The notes: a model not told the origin generated them from the letters alone. Counted from the stretch's first letter, positions 36,601 to 44,449 are shown. The stretch is 64,000 bases of DNA from Cloacimonetes bacterium UBA5614 (GCA_002424605.1 DIKQ01000005.1:62001-126000), one strand, 5' to 3'. Numbers and translations are program-made.

Positions 36601-36775
36601 AAACAGTCAACGAACCAGTTTGGCCCGGTGAAAACCTAAATTGTGTCCCATTACCTTGATAATAAGGTAAGTCGTTAACTGGTGTATTAATGGTGATTCT
36701 CGCGCCATTTAGGAGTACACAAACCGAGATAAATAGTAAAATGCCCATAAATCTGGAAATAGTTTTTTTACTCAT
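30695..36775 (-). CDS. giant secreted beta-helix protein with cohesin/dockerin-like modules and sorting domain
   Basis: 2026 residues. The start has AGGGGG four bases upstream. Order: signal peptide (1-24); N-terminal beta region to about 350; three right-handed beta-helix blocks, each opening with a TIQxAI/SINNAI-type motif (near 352, 660 and 965); a cohesin-like module (about 1340-1490); Ig/Fn3-like modules; a dockerin-like pair (about 1730-1800; GDVVTATDPMSSSVVTGAD, DDVINIEDLMMFAMNW); another cohesin-like module; and a type IX-style sorting domain at the end (NYPNPFNPNTTISFGM, GQVVRTL, WNGRDDKN, SGMYFYRM). It probably displays or releases a polysaccharide-binding or lyase-like structure. 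No catalytic residues could be assigned. First gene of the cluster. Confidence 0.85.
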   Translation of the reverse strand: MSKKTISRFMGILLFISVCVLLNGARITINTPVNDLPYYQGNGTQFRFSPGQTGSLTVLSPYSIDGASAQMWGFYKNTSNAWVSGTYGTGVITSGTAIINYTIPANYASDLMWEVDVDYSPTSNDTSCMTYINGVWGQFESYDPNGATISLKAYTFDQKNILSNSISYRVSALNGTVYPDPDLSGSFVDILRPWSGNIEDYTNAVYQSYPKTGLYPTYAMNLGYSIEVLASNPSSPDFQKVRVYKDDIGYSVELFGYRNLNATDPLGYIWWTTLVTETSLEMNYDGNTGVFSSIVNPPLENNIVYFTDPWVYEYTDTTWQRYYYISTGGGTDLLLSGAKIPAPINNITQGIGFNTIQAAISSPSTMDGDVILVNDGIYSGNIILNKNVTLKSVNGAAVTIIDGNNAGGELGAIQLTSGRNGVVIGGIGQGFHVKGIDGPAGIEKAAIYLEGSQTNIIIEGNIIEARGDAGLMGGYNAVNNNIVINANEITGKTFLGDNPAGVGFVAQFTLLNVPRQLVVFGGGPTTSNTQNFTFTNNIISGISGGMSITDNSGNPIAPTPQGNTMASLEFVGTNVISGNTFSGTTTASAEALRMRGSGSYTFNLNVFNGSYPNIATAGTSNPAIGIARINDLYNTSTISGKNVTVLSGGVIAAPAIFTSINNAIAAASAGMEVKASIGTFSENVNINKSIVLRGSGVGTIVEGIMGVSAGNTITIATSNVTVDNLSVTRAGNNVSDWNAALNNQGIIINQGTTGAVISNCYIYGNRNAVYLNNTQNNTIINNVIDNNRTGIQLVNNVSGVQVTHNDITNNWTMGILLYYSGITVPSTNTVVNYNNISGNWYSQVECKFVGTNPTTSYDFLYNWFGLPEPVITTALAGEPGYAAQIPVVYGGTSINPGGNEGMLTGQEVSKLLIDPWYADEDMEILGSFAPIQNVSQNTFYNTIQDAINAALPGETIAIDGGTYVEQLHITTNNLTIQGINRNPVIIKSPAVLPLSYTTAAVNKPVVFVDGVSNFALKNVIVDGDRKGNANYRFQGIGFWNAGGLIEDVDVINVMDNPFSGAQHGVGIYAYNNTPAVNYNIALNRVNVYDFQKNALALNGNASTQNLAVNLDYVIVTGAGPTNVTAQNGIQVSDATGTIDNCSVSNIYWTGAQWTASGYLVQYTDGLVLTNNTATNCQTAVYAFDNTDLELQGNIISGNTKYGILDYYGVGSIINGNQISGALYGLYSYLSEDAVITGNTFNNNDYALILSGTGLTISTNTFASNDVQVYNMGAPLDMEALAAANNWPGGYFIAGQIIYSSAVELLYVDAPKELIKDAEMQTYSVKALHIEDLRGFTVQIAIPRADFSAPNIYADFMLGSAYAGYSGFLMPVVFDDTDPLNYLYTVSGTFAGGFAGITGNNLELFTVQLTSLVDRDNVAIPGCWINLPINAVELRNAQNPYSVIPCFDTFGKYIIIDATEPTMVHNNAVTYPSGMTLSVLPDGSGDIDRPVMNLTFSDNYNLDDAMYMILPAGDTAPTSIIQFSLEIFLNFDGATNTINWQLPEYVNSLADGTYTVYYLVVDDAGNFMIYDWDFVIDITPPNPIVWIYARITPDEDESVDLKMAWGEPTVPAGSYASAWVWNYNLSGGAYPEYNPFGFTPTIPAPPNPYISADQNGWHRIYYGPFVEEYTWDAGERSYFYFTVFAQDASGNYSTAPANPFYRESLSYWPGDVVTATDPMSSSVVTGADIAALSAVWGFNAANPAWNPIIDVGPSVGYYRTGRPTPDDVINIEDLMMFAMNWKNTNYLYYGRNSVTGTKPMPIGIGLQTSNEGDLVRVDFVLSNNNGQLKGLNIPVLYGSGLVLQSVQSGSIWSESSLLLYTNESNILEVSVCELGGENFVSENGIIATAYFSVIGSETGFAMQRMIARNIDNSDIGILNNPSAPTEIEDIIVPVPQNYVLGNNYPNPFNPNTTISFGMKEAGYVKVTVFNSRGQVVRTLVAAKKDAGYHQVVWNGRDDKNHALASGMYFYRMEANGFAETKKALLMK

Positions 36776-37132
36776 TTTTCCCCCTTTAGAAAAGAATGAA
36801 ATTGTTTTTGGAATAAGTTAAAAGGTTAATTCACGAACTGGATTTGTTTTCGACATTCTTCCAAATGAGTACAAGATTGGACGCACTTGTCCCGCCTGGG
36901 GATAATGCTTGATTTAATTGCGAAGTTGTTCCTAAGTTAAAAAGAAAAAACAAGTTAAACATGTTAATCCGATCCTCTTCTCCTTGTATGTAGTGTAAAA
37001 ATTTTTTGGTTTAGAAGTAGCTTGACTATTTTCACTATTTCTGTCAATCAAGCAACCTATCGTGACTCATTGCAAAGAAAACAATCCCGTGATGTTGTGT
37101 CAAGTTTTTTTTAATATGGAATCTCTATCCAT
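36776..37132 (-). promoter_or_regulatory. leader region of the secreted-protein cluster
   Basis: Non-coding, AT-rich. It must hold the promoter of the cluster, since a terminator lies just upstream. TTGACA occurs on the minus strand near 37046 and near 37112, but no good -10 stands at the right distance. The ribosome-site leader TAAAGGGGGAAAAATGA is almost identical to that of the lipoprotein gene at 25718. Confidence 0.4.
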
Positions 37133-37168
37133 AAAAAAAACCGCTGTCCCCGATTGAGAACAGCGGTT
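37133..37168 (-). terminator. terminator of the DUF4397-like lipoprotein gene
   Basis: Arms AACCGCTGT (37139-37147) and ACAGCGGTT (37160-37168), followed on the minus strand by eight T. Confidence 0.9.
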
Positions 37169-37191
37169 AGGATATACTTACTTAAAATGTC

Positions 37192-37974
37192 TTAGGGATT
37201 GTAAAGTGGCAGTTCAACCAGATTGCCTCCTGCTGGTAGAGCAACCCATAGTCCGAAGGCAGGACCGCTACTATTAACAGCAGGATTCAGAAAACCTGAG
37301 GCAACCACTGTGAGGGCAGCGCCGTCCAAACCTAAAGTGGCAAGCGGAGCCTGGTATGCTGCTACGGTAACAGTGCCTGTTTCGTCACGTATTTCCAGCA
37401 CATAATCCAGAGTACCGAGTTGCAGATAACCGGCAAAATCTTTATACATCAGATTATTAACGATTTGACCCGCACCTACTCCGGTCTCATAAACATCCAC
37501 CGTGGGAGCATCCGTAGAACCGTGAAAGACCAGTACATCCGTGTTAGCGGAATTAGTTGCCTGCTCGCGGCCCATGGCATAAACTTCTATGTCAAATGCA
37601 GGCATCGGGCTATAGCCTGATGCGCTTACTATGCCATTGGCTATCAATATATAGGTCTCGTCTGCTTCCAGTGTATAGGTCTGTGACCAGATAGGATTCG
37701 CTGAACTGGTGCTGGCGGGTCCTTGTATGGCGATGGTAAATTCCACTCCGGCAGGAGCATCTATGAATGGAGAAGCGGTTCTGAAGGCAAAGTTATCGAG
37801 AAGCAATGTGTTGTTTAACCAAACATCAACCACTGCAGCGGCTGCGTCGGCTGAGTTGTGAATTACCTGTACCCGCGCTGTGTTTACTTCAGGTTCAGTG
37901 GATTTTTTATCGCAACCCACCGCGACCAAAGACAGAGCAATTATGATAAGTGTAATAATGTATATCGGTTTCAT
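37192..37974 (-). CDS. lipoprotein with DUF4397-type repeats
   Basis: A 260-residue lipoprotein with lipobox VAVGC (Cys21). Two related beta modules follow. The first has ARVQVIHNSADAAAAVVDVWLN, and the second has DVLVFHGSTDAPTVDVYETG and ends TVVASGFLNP. This HxSxDAPxVDV pattern is the DUF4397 signature. Function is unknown; the family is commonly envelope-anchored. It has its own promoter at 38041 and terminator at 37133. Confidence 0.8.
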   Translation of the reverse strand: MKPIYIITLIIIALSLVAVGCDKKSTEPEVNTARVQVIHNSADAAAAVVDVWLNNTLLLDNFAFRTASPFIDAPAGVEFTIAIQGPASTSSANPIWSQTYTLEADETYILIANGIVSASGYSPMPAFDIEVYAMGREQATNSANTDVLVFHGSTDAPTVDVYETGVGAGQIVNNLMYKDFAGYLQLGTLDYVLEIRDETGTVTVAAYQAPLATLGLDGAALTVVASGFLNPAVNSSGPAFGLWVALPAGGNLVELPLYNP

Positions 37975-38040
37975 TATTTCCTCCTAAAGGATTTTGTTTA
38001 TCACGTGGCCATTATCTTTTTTTTATTAACCACGCTTCAC

Positions 38041-38068
38041 ATAATAAATGAATTGTCTGCTTTGGCAA
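38041..38068 (-). promoter_or_regulatory. promoter of the DUF4397-like gene
   Basis: Minus strand: TTGCCA (38063-38068), 16-base spacer, TATTAT (38041-38046), about 60 bases before the start codon. Confidence 0.5.
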
Positions 38069-38160
38069 ATATTATTTTCTATTGAGTTGAGCTTTAAGAA
38101 CAAAACCTTTGCCCGGATTGCTTTTCTCTCTTGTTCATGGAATGTTATGGTTAGTGATAT

Positions 38161-38192
38161 CAAACAAAACCCCTGCCATGTGGAGCAGGGGT
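38161..38192 (-). terminator. terminator of the carboxyltransferase operon
   Basis: Arms ACCCCTGC (38169-38176) and GCAGGGGT (38185-38192), followed on the minus strand by TTTTGTTTG. It lies 26 bases after the biotin carboxyltransferase stop. Confidence 0.8.
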
Positions 38193-38217
38193 CTCTTTGT
38201 TAAGATGCTTTTTTGCT

Positions 38218-40209
38218 TCAGTTTTTGATTATTGCCAATACCTGTCCCTTGCTTACATTGTCTCCCGCGTTCAGGGGAGTGGCGGCAATCACACCCTTGA
38301 CCGGGCTGGGGATATTGTTATACATCTTCATGGCTTCCAGGACGAGGATAGTATCGCCCACTTCGACAGAGTCGCCCACTTTTTTCTCATACTTCACCAG
38401 CATTCCGGGCATGGGAGCTGTGATGGGGTGCCCGCCTTCCACTGCAGGAACCGGACTTGGTGCCGGAGCAGGCGTTGCCTTGGCAGGAGCGGGAGCGGGT
38501 GTTACTTGTGCCGGTTTGGGCTGGAAAGCCGGAGCAGGTGCTGCAGGTCTGCTGCTTACCACTCTGGGTGCTCCGCCTTTTTCGCTTACTTCCACCAGGA
38601 AATACTCGCCATCCACATATACGTCAAATTGCCTGATTCCATCGGGTTTGGGGGGATTGTCCTTATTGGGTTTCACTATTATCTCTCCTGCTTTCGCTTT
38701 TTTGATTAATTCCTGTTCTGCAAGCACCTGTTCCATGGTGGTGGGTTTTGCTTCATCCGGAACTGGTATGATGCCGTATTTCCATTTCAGGAAACGCATA
38801 GCCGTAAGGTCATACAAGGCAACTGTAAGTTCATCGTCAAGGTCTTTCGCCAAGTCTTTGCACATCTCCTTCACCTTATCCATCGCCGGTTCAATCACGT
38901 CGCCGGGACGGACTGTGATGGGCGTCTCGCCTCTGGGATAGCCCTTCAATGCCTTCTTTTGCACTTCCGGGTCGATGGGCAGGGTGGTCTTGCCATACAA
39001 ACCGTAGCAGAGGTCTTTGACCTGTTCGGTAATCCTGGCATATTCCCCGTCGGTTTTATCAAACAGGGCATTGTTGACTGCCTGGATGCCCACAATCTGG
39101 CTGGTAGGCGTCACCAGCGGAATCTGCCCTAGTTCCTTGCGGACCTTGGGTATTTCCTTAAACACGTCATCCAGCTTGTCCAGGGCATCCATATCGCGGA
39201 GTTGGTTCACCAGGTTGGAAAGCATCCCTCCCGGCGTCTGGTGCAGGATAACGTCTGTATCAATGATGGAGAACTTTGTATTATCGGCAAACTGCAGATA
39301 CTTTGGTATGACCTTCTCCAGGTCTTTGCCGATTTTGTTGAGCAGCTTTATGTCAAAGCCGGTGTCGCGGTTGGTGCCCAGCAGGGTTATGACCAGCGGT
39401 TCCACCGCCGCGTGGGAAGTTCTGTAAGCATAGGGAGCCATGCAGGTATCCACGATGTCCACTCCCGCCTCAATCGCCTTGAGCAGAGCCAGGTCTCCCA
39501 TTCCGGAAGTGAAGTGCGTATGCAGATGGATGGGGACTTTCACGTTTTCCTTGAGAGCGCGCACCAGGTTGTATGCGTCATAAGGAGCCACCAGCCCGGC
39601 CATGTCCTTGATGCAGATGGTGTCTGCTCCCATTCCTTCCAGTTGTTTGGCTTTATTTACATAGTATTCGATGTTATAGGTCTCGCCGCCCATGCGCTGT
39701 TCCGTCAGGGAATAGCAGATGGTGCCCTGGAAGTGCTTTTTGTTCTTTTTAATGATTTTAACCGCTGTCTCAAAGTTGCGGAAGTCATTCAGCGCGTCAA
39801 ACACCCGGAAGATATCGATGCCGTTATCGGATGCCCTCTGCACAAATGCCACCACCACATCGTCCGCGTAATTGCGGTAGCCCACCAGGTTCTGTCCCCG
39901 CAGCAGCATTGAGAAAGGCGTTTTCTTGATATGCTTTTTCAGGGTGCGGATGCGTTCCCAGGGGTCTTCATTCAGGTATCTCTGCATGGTGTCAAAGGTA
40001 GCCCCACCCCACATTTCCATGGAATAGAAGCCAACCTTGTCCATGTCCTCCGCTACTACGACCATGTCCTCTGTCCTGCCGCGGGTGGCAAACAAACTCT
40101 GGTGCCCGTCGCGGAAGGTCAGGTCCTGTATCTTGATGGGATTTGCCGCTTTGGGACGGTCCGGCTCATACCGCATCTCGGTCATTTCCAGAACGCAATG
40201 TTTATCCAT
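38218..40209 (-). CDS. biotin-dependent carboxyltransferase (PycB/OadA/transcarboxylase 5S plus biotin carrier)
   Basis: 663 residues. The start has AAGGAG seven bases upstream. An N-terminal TIM barrel (about 25-310) carries metal-site residues Asp34 (TFRDGHQSL), Lys201 (CIKDMAGL) and His229/His231 (HLHTH). A conserved carboxylase domain follows, then an Ala/Pro-rich flexible linker (about 540-590) and a biotinyl domain with EAMKM (Lys628). It moves CO2 between biotin and pyruvate/oxaloacetate. With the MmdA-type gene next door, a methylmalonyl-CoA:pyruvate transcarboxylase is the best reading. Oxaloacetate decarboxylase alpha or pyruvate carboxylase B remain alternatives, but no membrane beta subunit is in view. 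Confidence 0.85.
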   Translation of the reverse strand: MDKHCVLEMTEMRYEPDRPKAANPIKIQDLTFRDGHQSLFATRGRTEDMVVVAEDMDKVGFYSMEMWGGATFDTMQRYLNEDPWERIRTLKKHIKKTPFSMLLRGQNLVGYRNYADDVVVAFVQRASDNGIDIFRVFDALNDFRNFETAVKIIKKNKKHFQGTICYSLTEQRMGGETYNIEYYVNKAKQLEGMGADTICIKDMAGLVAPYDAYNLVRALKENVKVPIHLHTHFTSGMGDLALLKAIEAGVDIVDTCMAPYAYRTSHAAVEPLVITLLGTNRDTGFDIKLLNKIGKDLEKVIPKYLQFADNTKFSIIDTDVILHQTPGGMLSNLVNQLRDMDALDKLDDVFKEIPKVRKELGQIPLVTPTSQIVGIQAVNNALFDKTDGEYARITEQVKDLCYGLYGKTTLPIDPEVQKKALKGYPRGETPITVRPGDVIEPAMDKVKEMCKDLAKDLDDELTVALYDLTAMRFLKWKYGIIPVPDEAKPTTMEQVLAEQELIKKAKAGEIIVKPNKDNPPKPDGIRQFDVYVDGEYFLVEVSEKGGAPRVVSSRPAAPAPAFQPKPAQVTPAPAPAKATPAPAPSPVPAVEGGHPITAPMPGMLVKYEKKVGDSVEVGDTILVLEAMKMYNNIPSPVKGVIAATPLNAGDNVSKGQVLAIIKN

Positions 40210-40229
40210 GCGTTTTCTCCTTGAAGTAT

Positions 40230-40415
40230 CTATTTATTTCTTTTGATAAACCGGCGGGAATACATATCCCTGTAGTTCATGGTCTGCTGTCTGCCGTAAA
40301 TCGTCCACTCGGTCGGCTGATGGGGCGGCATCTTATCCTCATAAGGATTGGGTTGCTCACTGCTCAGCATTGAGACCACCGCCGAAATGGCTGCCATTTT
40401 CTTTTTATCTTCCAT
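40230..40415 (-). CDS. small carboxyltransferase accessory subunit (MmdE/epsilon-like)
   Basis: A 61-residue protein with AAAGGA seven bases before the ATG. It sits between the two carboxyltransferase genes on the same strand. The start KKMAAISAVVSML and the end WTIYGRQQTMNYRDMYSRR match the pattern of small subunits of methylmalonyl-CoA decarboxylase and acyl-CoA carboxylase (AAISAAV, then W-x-x-x-GRxxxM). These are thought to stabilise the complex. Similarity is by pattern and context. Confidence 0.65.
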   Translation of the reverse strand: MEDKKKMAAISAVVSMLSSEQPNPYEDKMPPHQPTEWTIYGRQQTMNYRDMYSRRFIKRNK

Positions 40416-40437
40416 ATTATAATCCTTTTCTTTTCAC

Positions 40438-40485
40438 CACAAAGCCACAAAGAGCACAAAGCCACACAAAGGACAAAGATACATT
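40438..40485. repeat. CACAAAG short tandem repeat
   Basis: Imperfect repeats of CACAAAG with short insertions between the two carboxyltransferase genes, followed by a partly complementary CTGTGTCTTCGTGTC stretch. No coding potential. Similar degenerate repeats are scattered in many bacterial intergenic regions. Confidence 0.5.
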
Positions 40486-40554
40486 CTCATCTCCGTGCCT
40501 CTGTGTCTTCGTGTCTCTTCAGTCATGCTTTTATGTGTCATTCGTGGTTCATTA

Positions 40555-42108
40555 TTACATCGGGATGTTGCCGTGCTTTTTGGGAGGCAGGGCTTCACTC
40601 TTGGTGCAGAGGATTTCCAGAGCGTCTATCAGCCGGGCGCGGGTGTCGCTGGGTTTGATAACCGCATCCACATAACCGCGGGAAGCTGCCTGGTAAGGAT
40701 TATTGAATTCATCCTCATAAATTTTTATCATTTCGGCGCGCTTGGCTACCTTGTCCTCGGCATCGGCGATTTCCTTGCGGAAGATGATGTTGGCAGCGCC
40801 CTGGGCGCCCATCACGGCGATTTCCGCCATCGGCCAGGCAAAGACCATATCCGCGCCCAGATGACGGCTGCTCATAGCGATATAGCTGCCGCCGTAATCC
40901 TTGCGGGTAACCACCGTAAGCTTGGGAACCGTGGCTTCACTGTAGCACCACAAAAGCTTGGCGCCGTGACGGATGATGCCGTTCCATTCCTGATGCGTGC
41001 CGGGCAGGTAGCCGGGAACGTCCACCAGGGTCAGCAGGGGTATATTAAAGGCGTCGCAGGTGCGGATAAACCGGGTGGCTTTATCCGAAGCGTCTATATC
41101 GAGACAGCCTGCCAAAATCTGCGGCTGGTCTGCCACAATGCCCACCACGCGTCCGTTCAGGCGGGCAAAACCCACTATGATATTCTGGGCGTAATAATGG
41201 TGCGGTTCAAAGAAAATACCGTCATCCACGATGGAATGTATCACGTCACGCATGTCATAGCTAAACTTGGGGTCATCCGGGATAATCGTATCCAGTTCCG
41301 GGCATTGCCTGTGAGGCGGGTCATTGGTCGGCAGCAGGGGCGGCTCTTCCATATTATTGGAAGGCAGGTAGGAAAGCAATATCTTGATTTGGTCGATGGC
41401 GTCGGCATCGCTTTCACAGGCAAAGTGCGCGTTTCCGCTCTTGGTATTGTGAGCCATTGCACCGCCCAGTTCTTCCTGGGTGGTTTCTTCACCTGTGACT
41501 GCCTTGATTACTTCCGGTCCCGTGATAAACATAAAACTGGTGTTCTTGACCATGAAAACAAAGTCCGCCATGGCAGGCGAATAGACAGCTCCGCCGGCGC
41601 AGGGTCCCATGATGGAGGCAATCTGCGGTATGACTCCGCTGGAGCGTGAATTGCGGAAAAAGATGTCGCCATAACCCTTCAGGGCGTCCACCCCTTCCTG
41701 GATGCGGGCTCCGCCGGAATCGTTAATGCCCACCAGCGGAACTCCGGATTTGAGAGCCATGTCCATCACTTTGCAGATTTTGGCAGCGTGCATTTCACCC
41801 AGGGAACCGCCCCGGGCTGTGAAATCCTGCGCAAAGGCAAAAACCGGGCGTCCATTCACCAGACCATGCCCTGTCACCACGCCGTCGGAGGGAATATCAA
41901 TCTTTTCCATGCCAAAGTTGTCACAGCGGTGATGCACAAACATATCTATCTCGCGGAAGGTGCCTGCGTCAAACAACAGGTCAATCCTCTCCCTTGCCGT
42001 GAGTTTGCCGCCGTCATGCTGTTTCTGGACGGCTTTCTCACCGCCCATTTGCCTGACGGCTGCCTCTTTTTCCAGCAGCTTCTCAATCGAAAGTTTCGTA
42101 TTGGACAT
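40555..42108 (-). CDS. mmdA: MmdA-type acyl-CoA carboxyltransferase subunit (transcarboxylase 12S-like)
   Basis: 517 residues, the usual length for methylmalonyl-CoA decarboxylase alpha or the transcarboxylase 12S subunit. AAGGAG stands five bases before the ATG. Two crotonase-fold halves carry the acyl-CoA and biotin oxyanion motifs SGGARIQEG (131-139) and MGPCAGGAVYSPA (167-179). It also has GYLPGTHQEW and SYIAMSSRHLGAD in the second half. It takes CO2 from methylmalonyl-CoA (or propionyl-CoA carboxylation in reverse) onto biotin. With the downstream small subunit and the PycB-like gene it suggests a soluble transcarboxylase in propionate metabolism (inference). Confidence 0.85.
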   Translation of the reverse strand: MSNTKLSIEKLLEKEAAVRQMGGEKAVQKQHDGGKLTARERIDLLFDAGTFREIDMFVHHRCDNFGMEKIDIPSDGVVTGHGLVNGRPVFAFAQDFTARGGSLGEMHAAKICKVMDMALKSGVPLVGINDSGGARIQEGVDALKGYGDIFFRNSRSSGVIPQIASIMGPCAGGAVYSPAMADFVFMVKNTSFMFITGPEVIKAVTGEETTQEELGGAMAHNTKSGNAHFACESDADAIDQIKILLSYLPSNNMEEPPLLPTNDPPHRQCPELDTIIPDDPKFSYDMRDVIHSIVDDGIFFEPHHYYAQNIIVGFARLNGRVVGIVADQPQILAGCLDIDASDKATRFIRTCDAFNIPLLTLVDVPGYLPGTHQEWNGIIRHGAKLLWCYSEATVPKLTVVTRKDYGGSYIAMSSRHLGADMVFAWPMAEIAVMGAQGAANIIFRKEIADAEDKVAKRAEMIKIYEDEFNNPYQAASRGYVDAVIKPSDTRARLIDALEILCTKSEALPPKKHGNIPM

Positions 42109-42218
42109 AGTGTCTCCTTATCTCTAAGCTGTATGTATTAAACTATTTTACTCCATTTTTACAATGAGTTTCTTTATTTATAAATGAATGGCATTCGTCA
42201 AGGGAAAAAGCATAGGTA

Positions 42219-43319
42219 TTATGAAGAAGGATTCTGATATTTTTGTGACTCCCGAATCTCATACAAAAAATCATCCAATTTGTTACACATATTTGGAAGA
42301 TATTTTCTCCACATTTTATAAGTAAAAGAACCATCCAATCGAGGTGGTTGCAACATTGAGAAATCAGTCAAATGTGCTTGATTAAAATCTGGTTTCGTTT
42401 TATAATAATCTATTGTATTGCTTAGATCCATTTTCAAGTCATCCCCCGTCACAAAGGTTTGTTTCTCAGTCAAAAAATGAGGCACTAATTCCTTGTGAAA
42501 TTTATCATTTGAACAGAATATGTTGCTGAAAGGTAAATATCTCATATATAACAAATCACACAAATCAGTTTTTTTTAGCCCACAAAGATGACTGTTAGCA
42601 CAGAAAGCATAAGTAACATCCAGTAAAGTGTTAAAATATGCGTATGGTGCAAATTCTCTCAACAATTTCTTTCCAATATTACGCCAATTATTCTTTATTT
42701 TGATTTGTATTTCTCTTTGAATTGAAAGACTAAGTATTAAATTCTCTATAAGGAACTCCTGTAATTGGGATATACAGAGAAAGCTATTCATTTCTGTAAT
42801 AACATCTGATATTGATTGGAATTTAGTACACATGACACCTTTGTCTCTAACCTCTTTCAGTACTTCGGAGATATTGTTGTTTTTAATCATTTTTCTCCAT
42901 TCTTTTGCTAAATCAATGTCTTGTTCTGTGATATCTCCTTTTGCCCACCTTTGCATTCTAAGATTATCTGGATGCTCATCTATAAGAACTCCATACCCAC
43001 CATTATCAACTGGGAAGATTTTAGATGATTTGAGAACTGGCTTATAGACATTCATATAATCATCTCCCAGTAAAGAGCTAATTATCAAGCTAATATGGTC
43101 AACGTTTATTCTTGGATGTATGTAACTAAATTTTGAAGCAATTTTTACCACTTCCTTAGTATTTAAATCTTCAGATTTGTTATCTTTGAACAAATCTGAG
43201 ATAATTTCTAGTGGCATAATATCTGGCATATTAATCAGATATAGTTTGTCAAGCATCCTTAACTCTTCAAACGAAAGCATGTGAAGAACATTTTTATCAA
43301 TTATGATAACTGGCCCCAT
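42219..43319 (-). CDS. PIN-like-domain protein, possible mobile or defence gene
   Basis: A 366-residue protein, clearly AT-rich compared with the flanking mmdA gene. The N-terminus VIIIDKNVLHML (Asp8) and MPLEIISDL (Glu38, Asp42) look like the start of a PIN-like nuclease fold. The C-terminal part has LCDLLYMRYLPFSNIFCSND and QTFVTGDDLKMDL, which could bring the remaining acidic residues. The middle is helical. No antitoxin-sized partner is adjacent. Composition suggests transfer. Function is not established. Confidence 0.55.
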   Translation of the reverse strand: MGPVIIIDKNVLHMLSFEELRMLDKLYLINMPDIMPLEIISDLFKDNKSEDLNTKEVVKIASKFSYIHPRINVDHISLIISSLLGDDYMNVYKPVLKSSKIFPVDNGGYGVLIDEHPDNLRMQRWAKGDITEQDIDLAKEWRKMIKNNNISEVLKEVRDKGVMCTKFQSISDVITEMNSFLCISQLQEFLIENLILSLSIQREIQIKIKNNWRNIGKKLLREFAPYAYFNTLLDVTYAFCANSHLCGLKKTDLCDLLYMRYLPFSNIFCSNDKFHKELVPHFLTEKQTFVTGDDLKMDLSNTIDYYKTKPDFNQAHLTDFSMLQPPRLDGSFTYKMWRKYLPNMCNKLDDFLYEIRESQKYQNPSS

Positions 43320-43419
43320 GTAAATATCTCCCTAAATTCAGTATATAATACTTATATATTTTGGGTTAAATTCTCTCATTAGAAAAGATTATATGACATT
43401 TATATCTGACTAACCAATA

Positions 43420-43495
43420 GCTGGTAATTAACAACCTCTGGGAGCAGGCCTGCTTCCACGGCTGATTTGACGCTTTTGCAGAGAAGGACGCTATA
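43420..43495 (-). pseudogene. 3' fragment of a second copy of the 44522-44965 gene
   Basis: On the minus strand this stretch translates in one frame to CKSVKSAVEAGLLPEVVNYQ, nearly identical to the C-terminal part of the gene at 44522-44965. Nothing upstream continues the match, so only the 3' end remains. The two copies flank the FGE-fold gene as direct repeats. Confidence 0.75.
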
Positions 43496-43528
43496 ATAAT
43501 TGGTGTTTCAAATCAAGCTATATTGCTT

Positions 43529-44449
43529 TTACTCGCCTGCATTCCGTACAACTCTGAAGCCCATCCCCCAATAGCCGTACATGATGTGTTCATATGAACG
43601 GTTGGTACATCTATGATATGTATAGATGCCGTCCCATGCACCACCCCTGCGGTCTTTGTACATGGCGATATCAGGACCATGCGGGTTGGTCTGTGGCGCT
43701 GATGTATAATTCTCAAACCAGTCCCAGAGCCATTCCCAGACGTTTCCTGTCATGTCATAGATGCCCAGTGAATTGGGAGCTTTGGTCATGACTTCATGTG
43801 TTTGAGTTGTATTCCCCTGATACCAGCCAACTTCGTTCAAATTGTTGCTGCCGGAGTAAGTGTAATTATCATGATTGGCTCCACCCCGTATCGCATATTC
43901 AAACTCAGCTTCTGTGGGCAATCTGTATCCGTTTGCTGACCAATCGCAGATAATATTGTTATGGTAATAGGTGTTCCAGTTATGAGGCCAGTGCTTGGTG
44001 TTGGTTCCATATCCTGCATAAGTGTAAACAGGCTGGTAATGATTCCTTCTACTCAGAAGATTGCAGTATTCTATGGCATTATACCAATTTACCCGTTCCA
44101 CGGGAAACAGCATATCTTGGGGAAAGCAGGACGGATTGTAATCCATGATACTGATATATTCCCCTTGTGTAACCTCGTGAGGGCATATGTAGAAAGACGA
44201 AAGTGTCACCTGATGTACCGGGAATTCATCCGGTTCGGAATAGCTGGACCCGGAAGGAGTGCCCATCTGAAAAGTTCCACCCTGTACTAGTATAAAATTA
44301 TCCACTTGATGGGGATTCTTCCTGAAATCCGGAATTGTAACAGAACCACTGTTGTTACTGTTTTGTGACTGAACCTGTTTTGCATCCAAACCACAACAAA
44401 TGCTGACTAATAACAGCACTATAACTAAAGTAAGGCATAGCTTTTTCAT
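43529..44449 (-). CDS. exported FGE/SUMF1-fold protein, probably not catalytic
   Basis: 306 residues. GGAGG stands seven bases before the ATG. A hydrophobic signal (1-22) contains ICCG, so either a lipoprotein or a cleaved secretory protein. The FGE-sulfatase fold begins at FILVQGGTFQMGTPSG, with PVERVNWYNAIEYCN, SANGYRLPTEAEFEYAIRGG, NSLGIYDMTGNVWEWLWDW and GMGFRVVRN. The cysteine pair of formylglycine-generating enzyme is not conserved (RRGGAWDGIYTYHRC), so it is likely a binding or structural version of the fold. Confidence 0.8.
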   Translation of the reverse strand: MKKLCLTLVIVLLLVSICCGLDAKQVQSQNSNNSGSVTIPDFRKNPHQVDNFILVQGGTFQMGTPSGSSYSEPDEFPVHQVTLSSFYICPHEVTQGEYISIMDYNPSCFPQDMLFPVERVNWYNAIEYCNLLSRRNHYQPVYTYAGYGTNTKHWPHNWNTYYHNNIICDWSANGYRLPTEAEFEYAIRGGANHDNYTYSGSNNLNEVGWYQGNTTQTHEVMTKAPNSLGIYDMTGNVWEWLWDWFENYTSAPQTNPHGPDIAMYKDRRGGAWDGIYTYHRCTNRSYEHIMYGYWGMGFRVVRNAGE

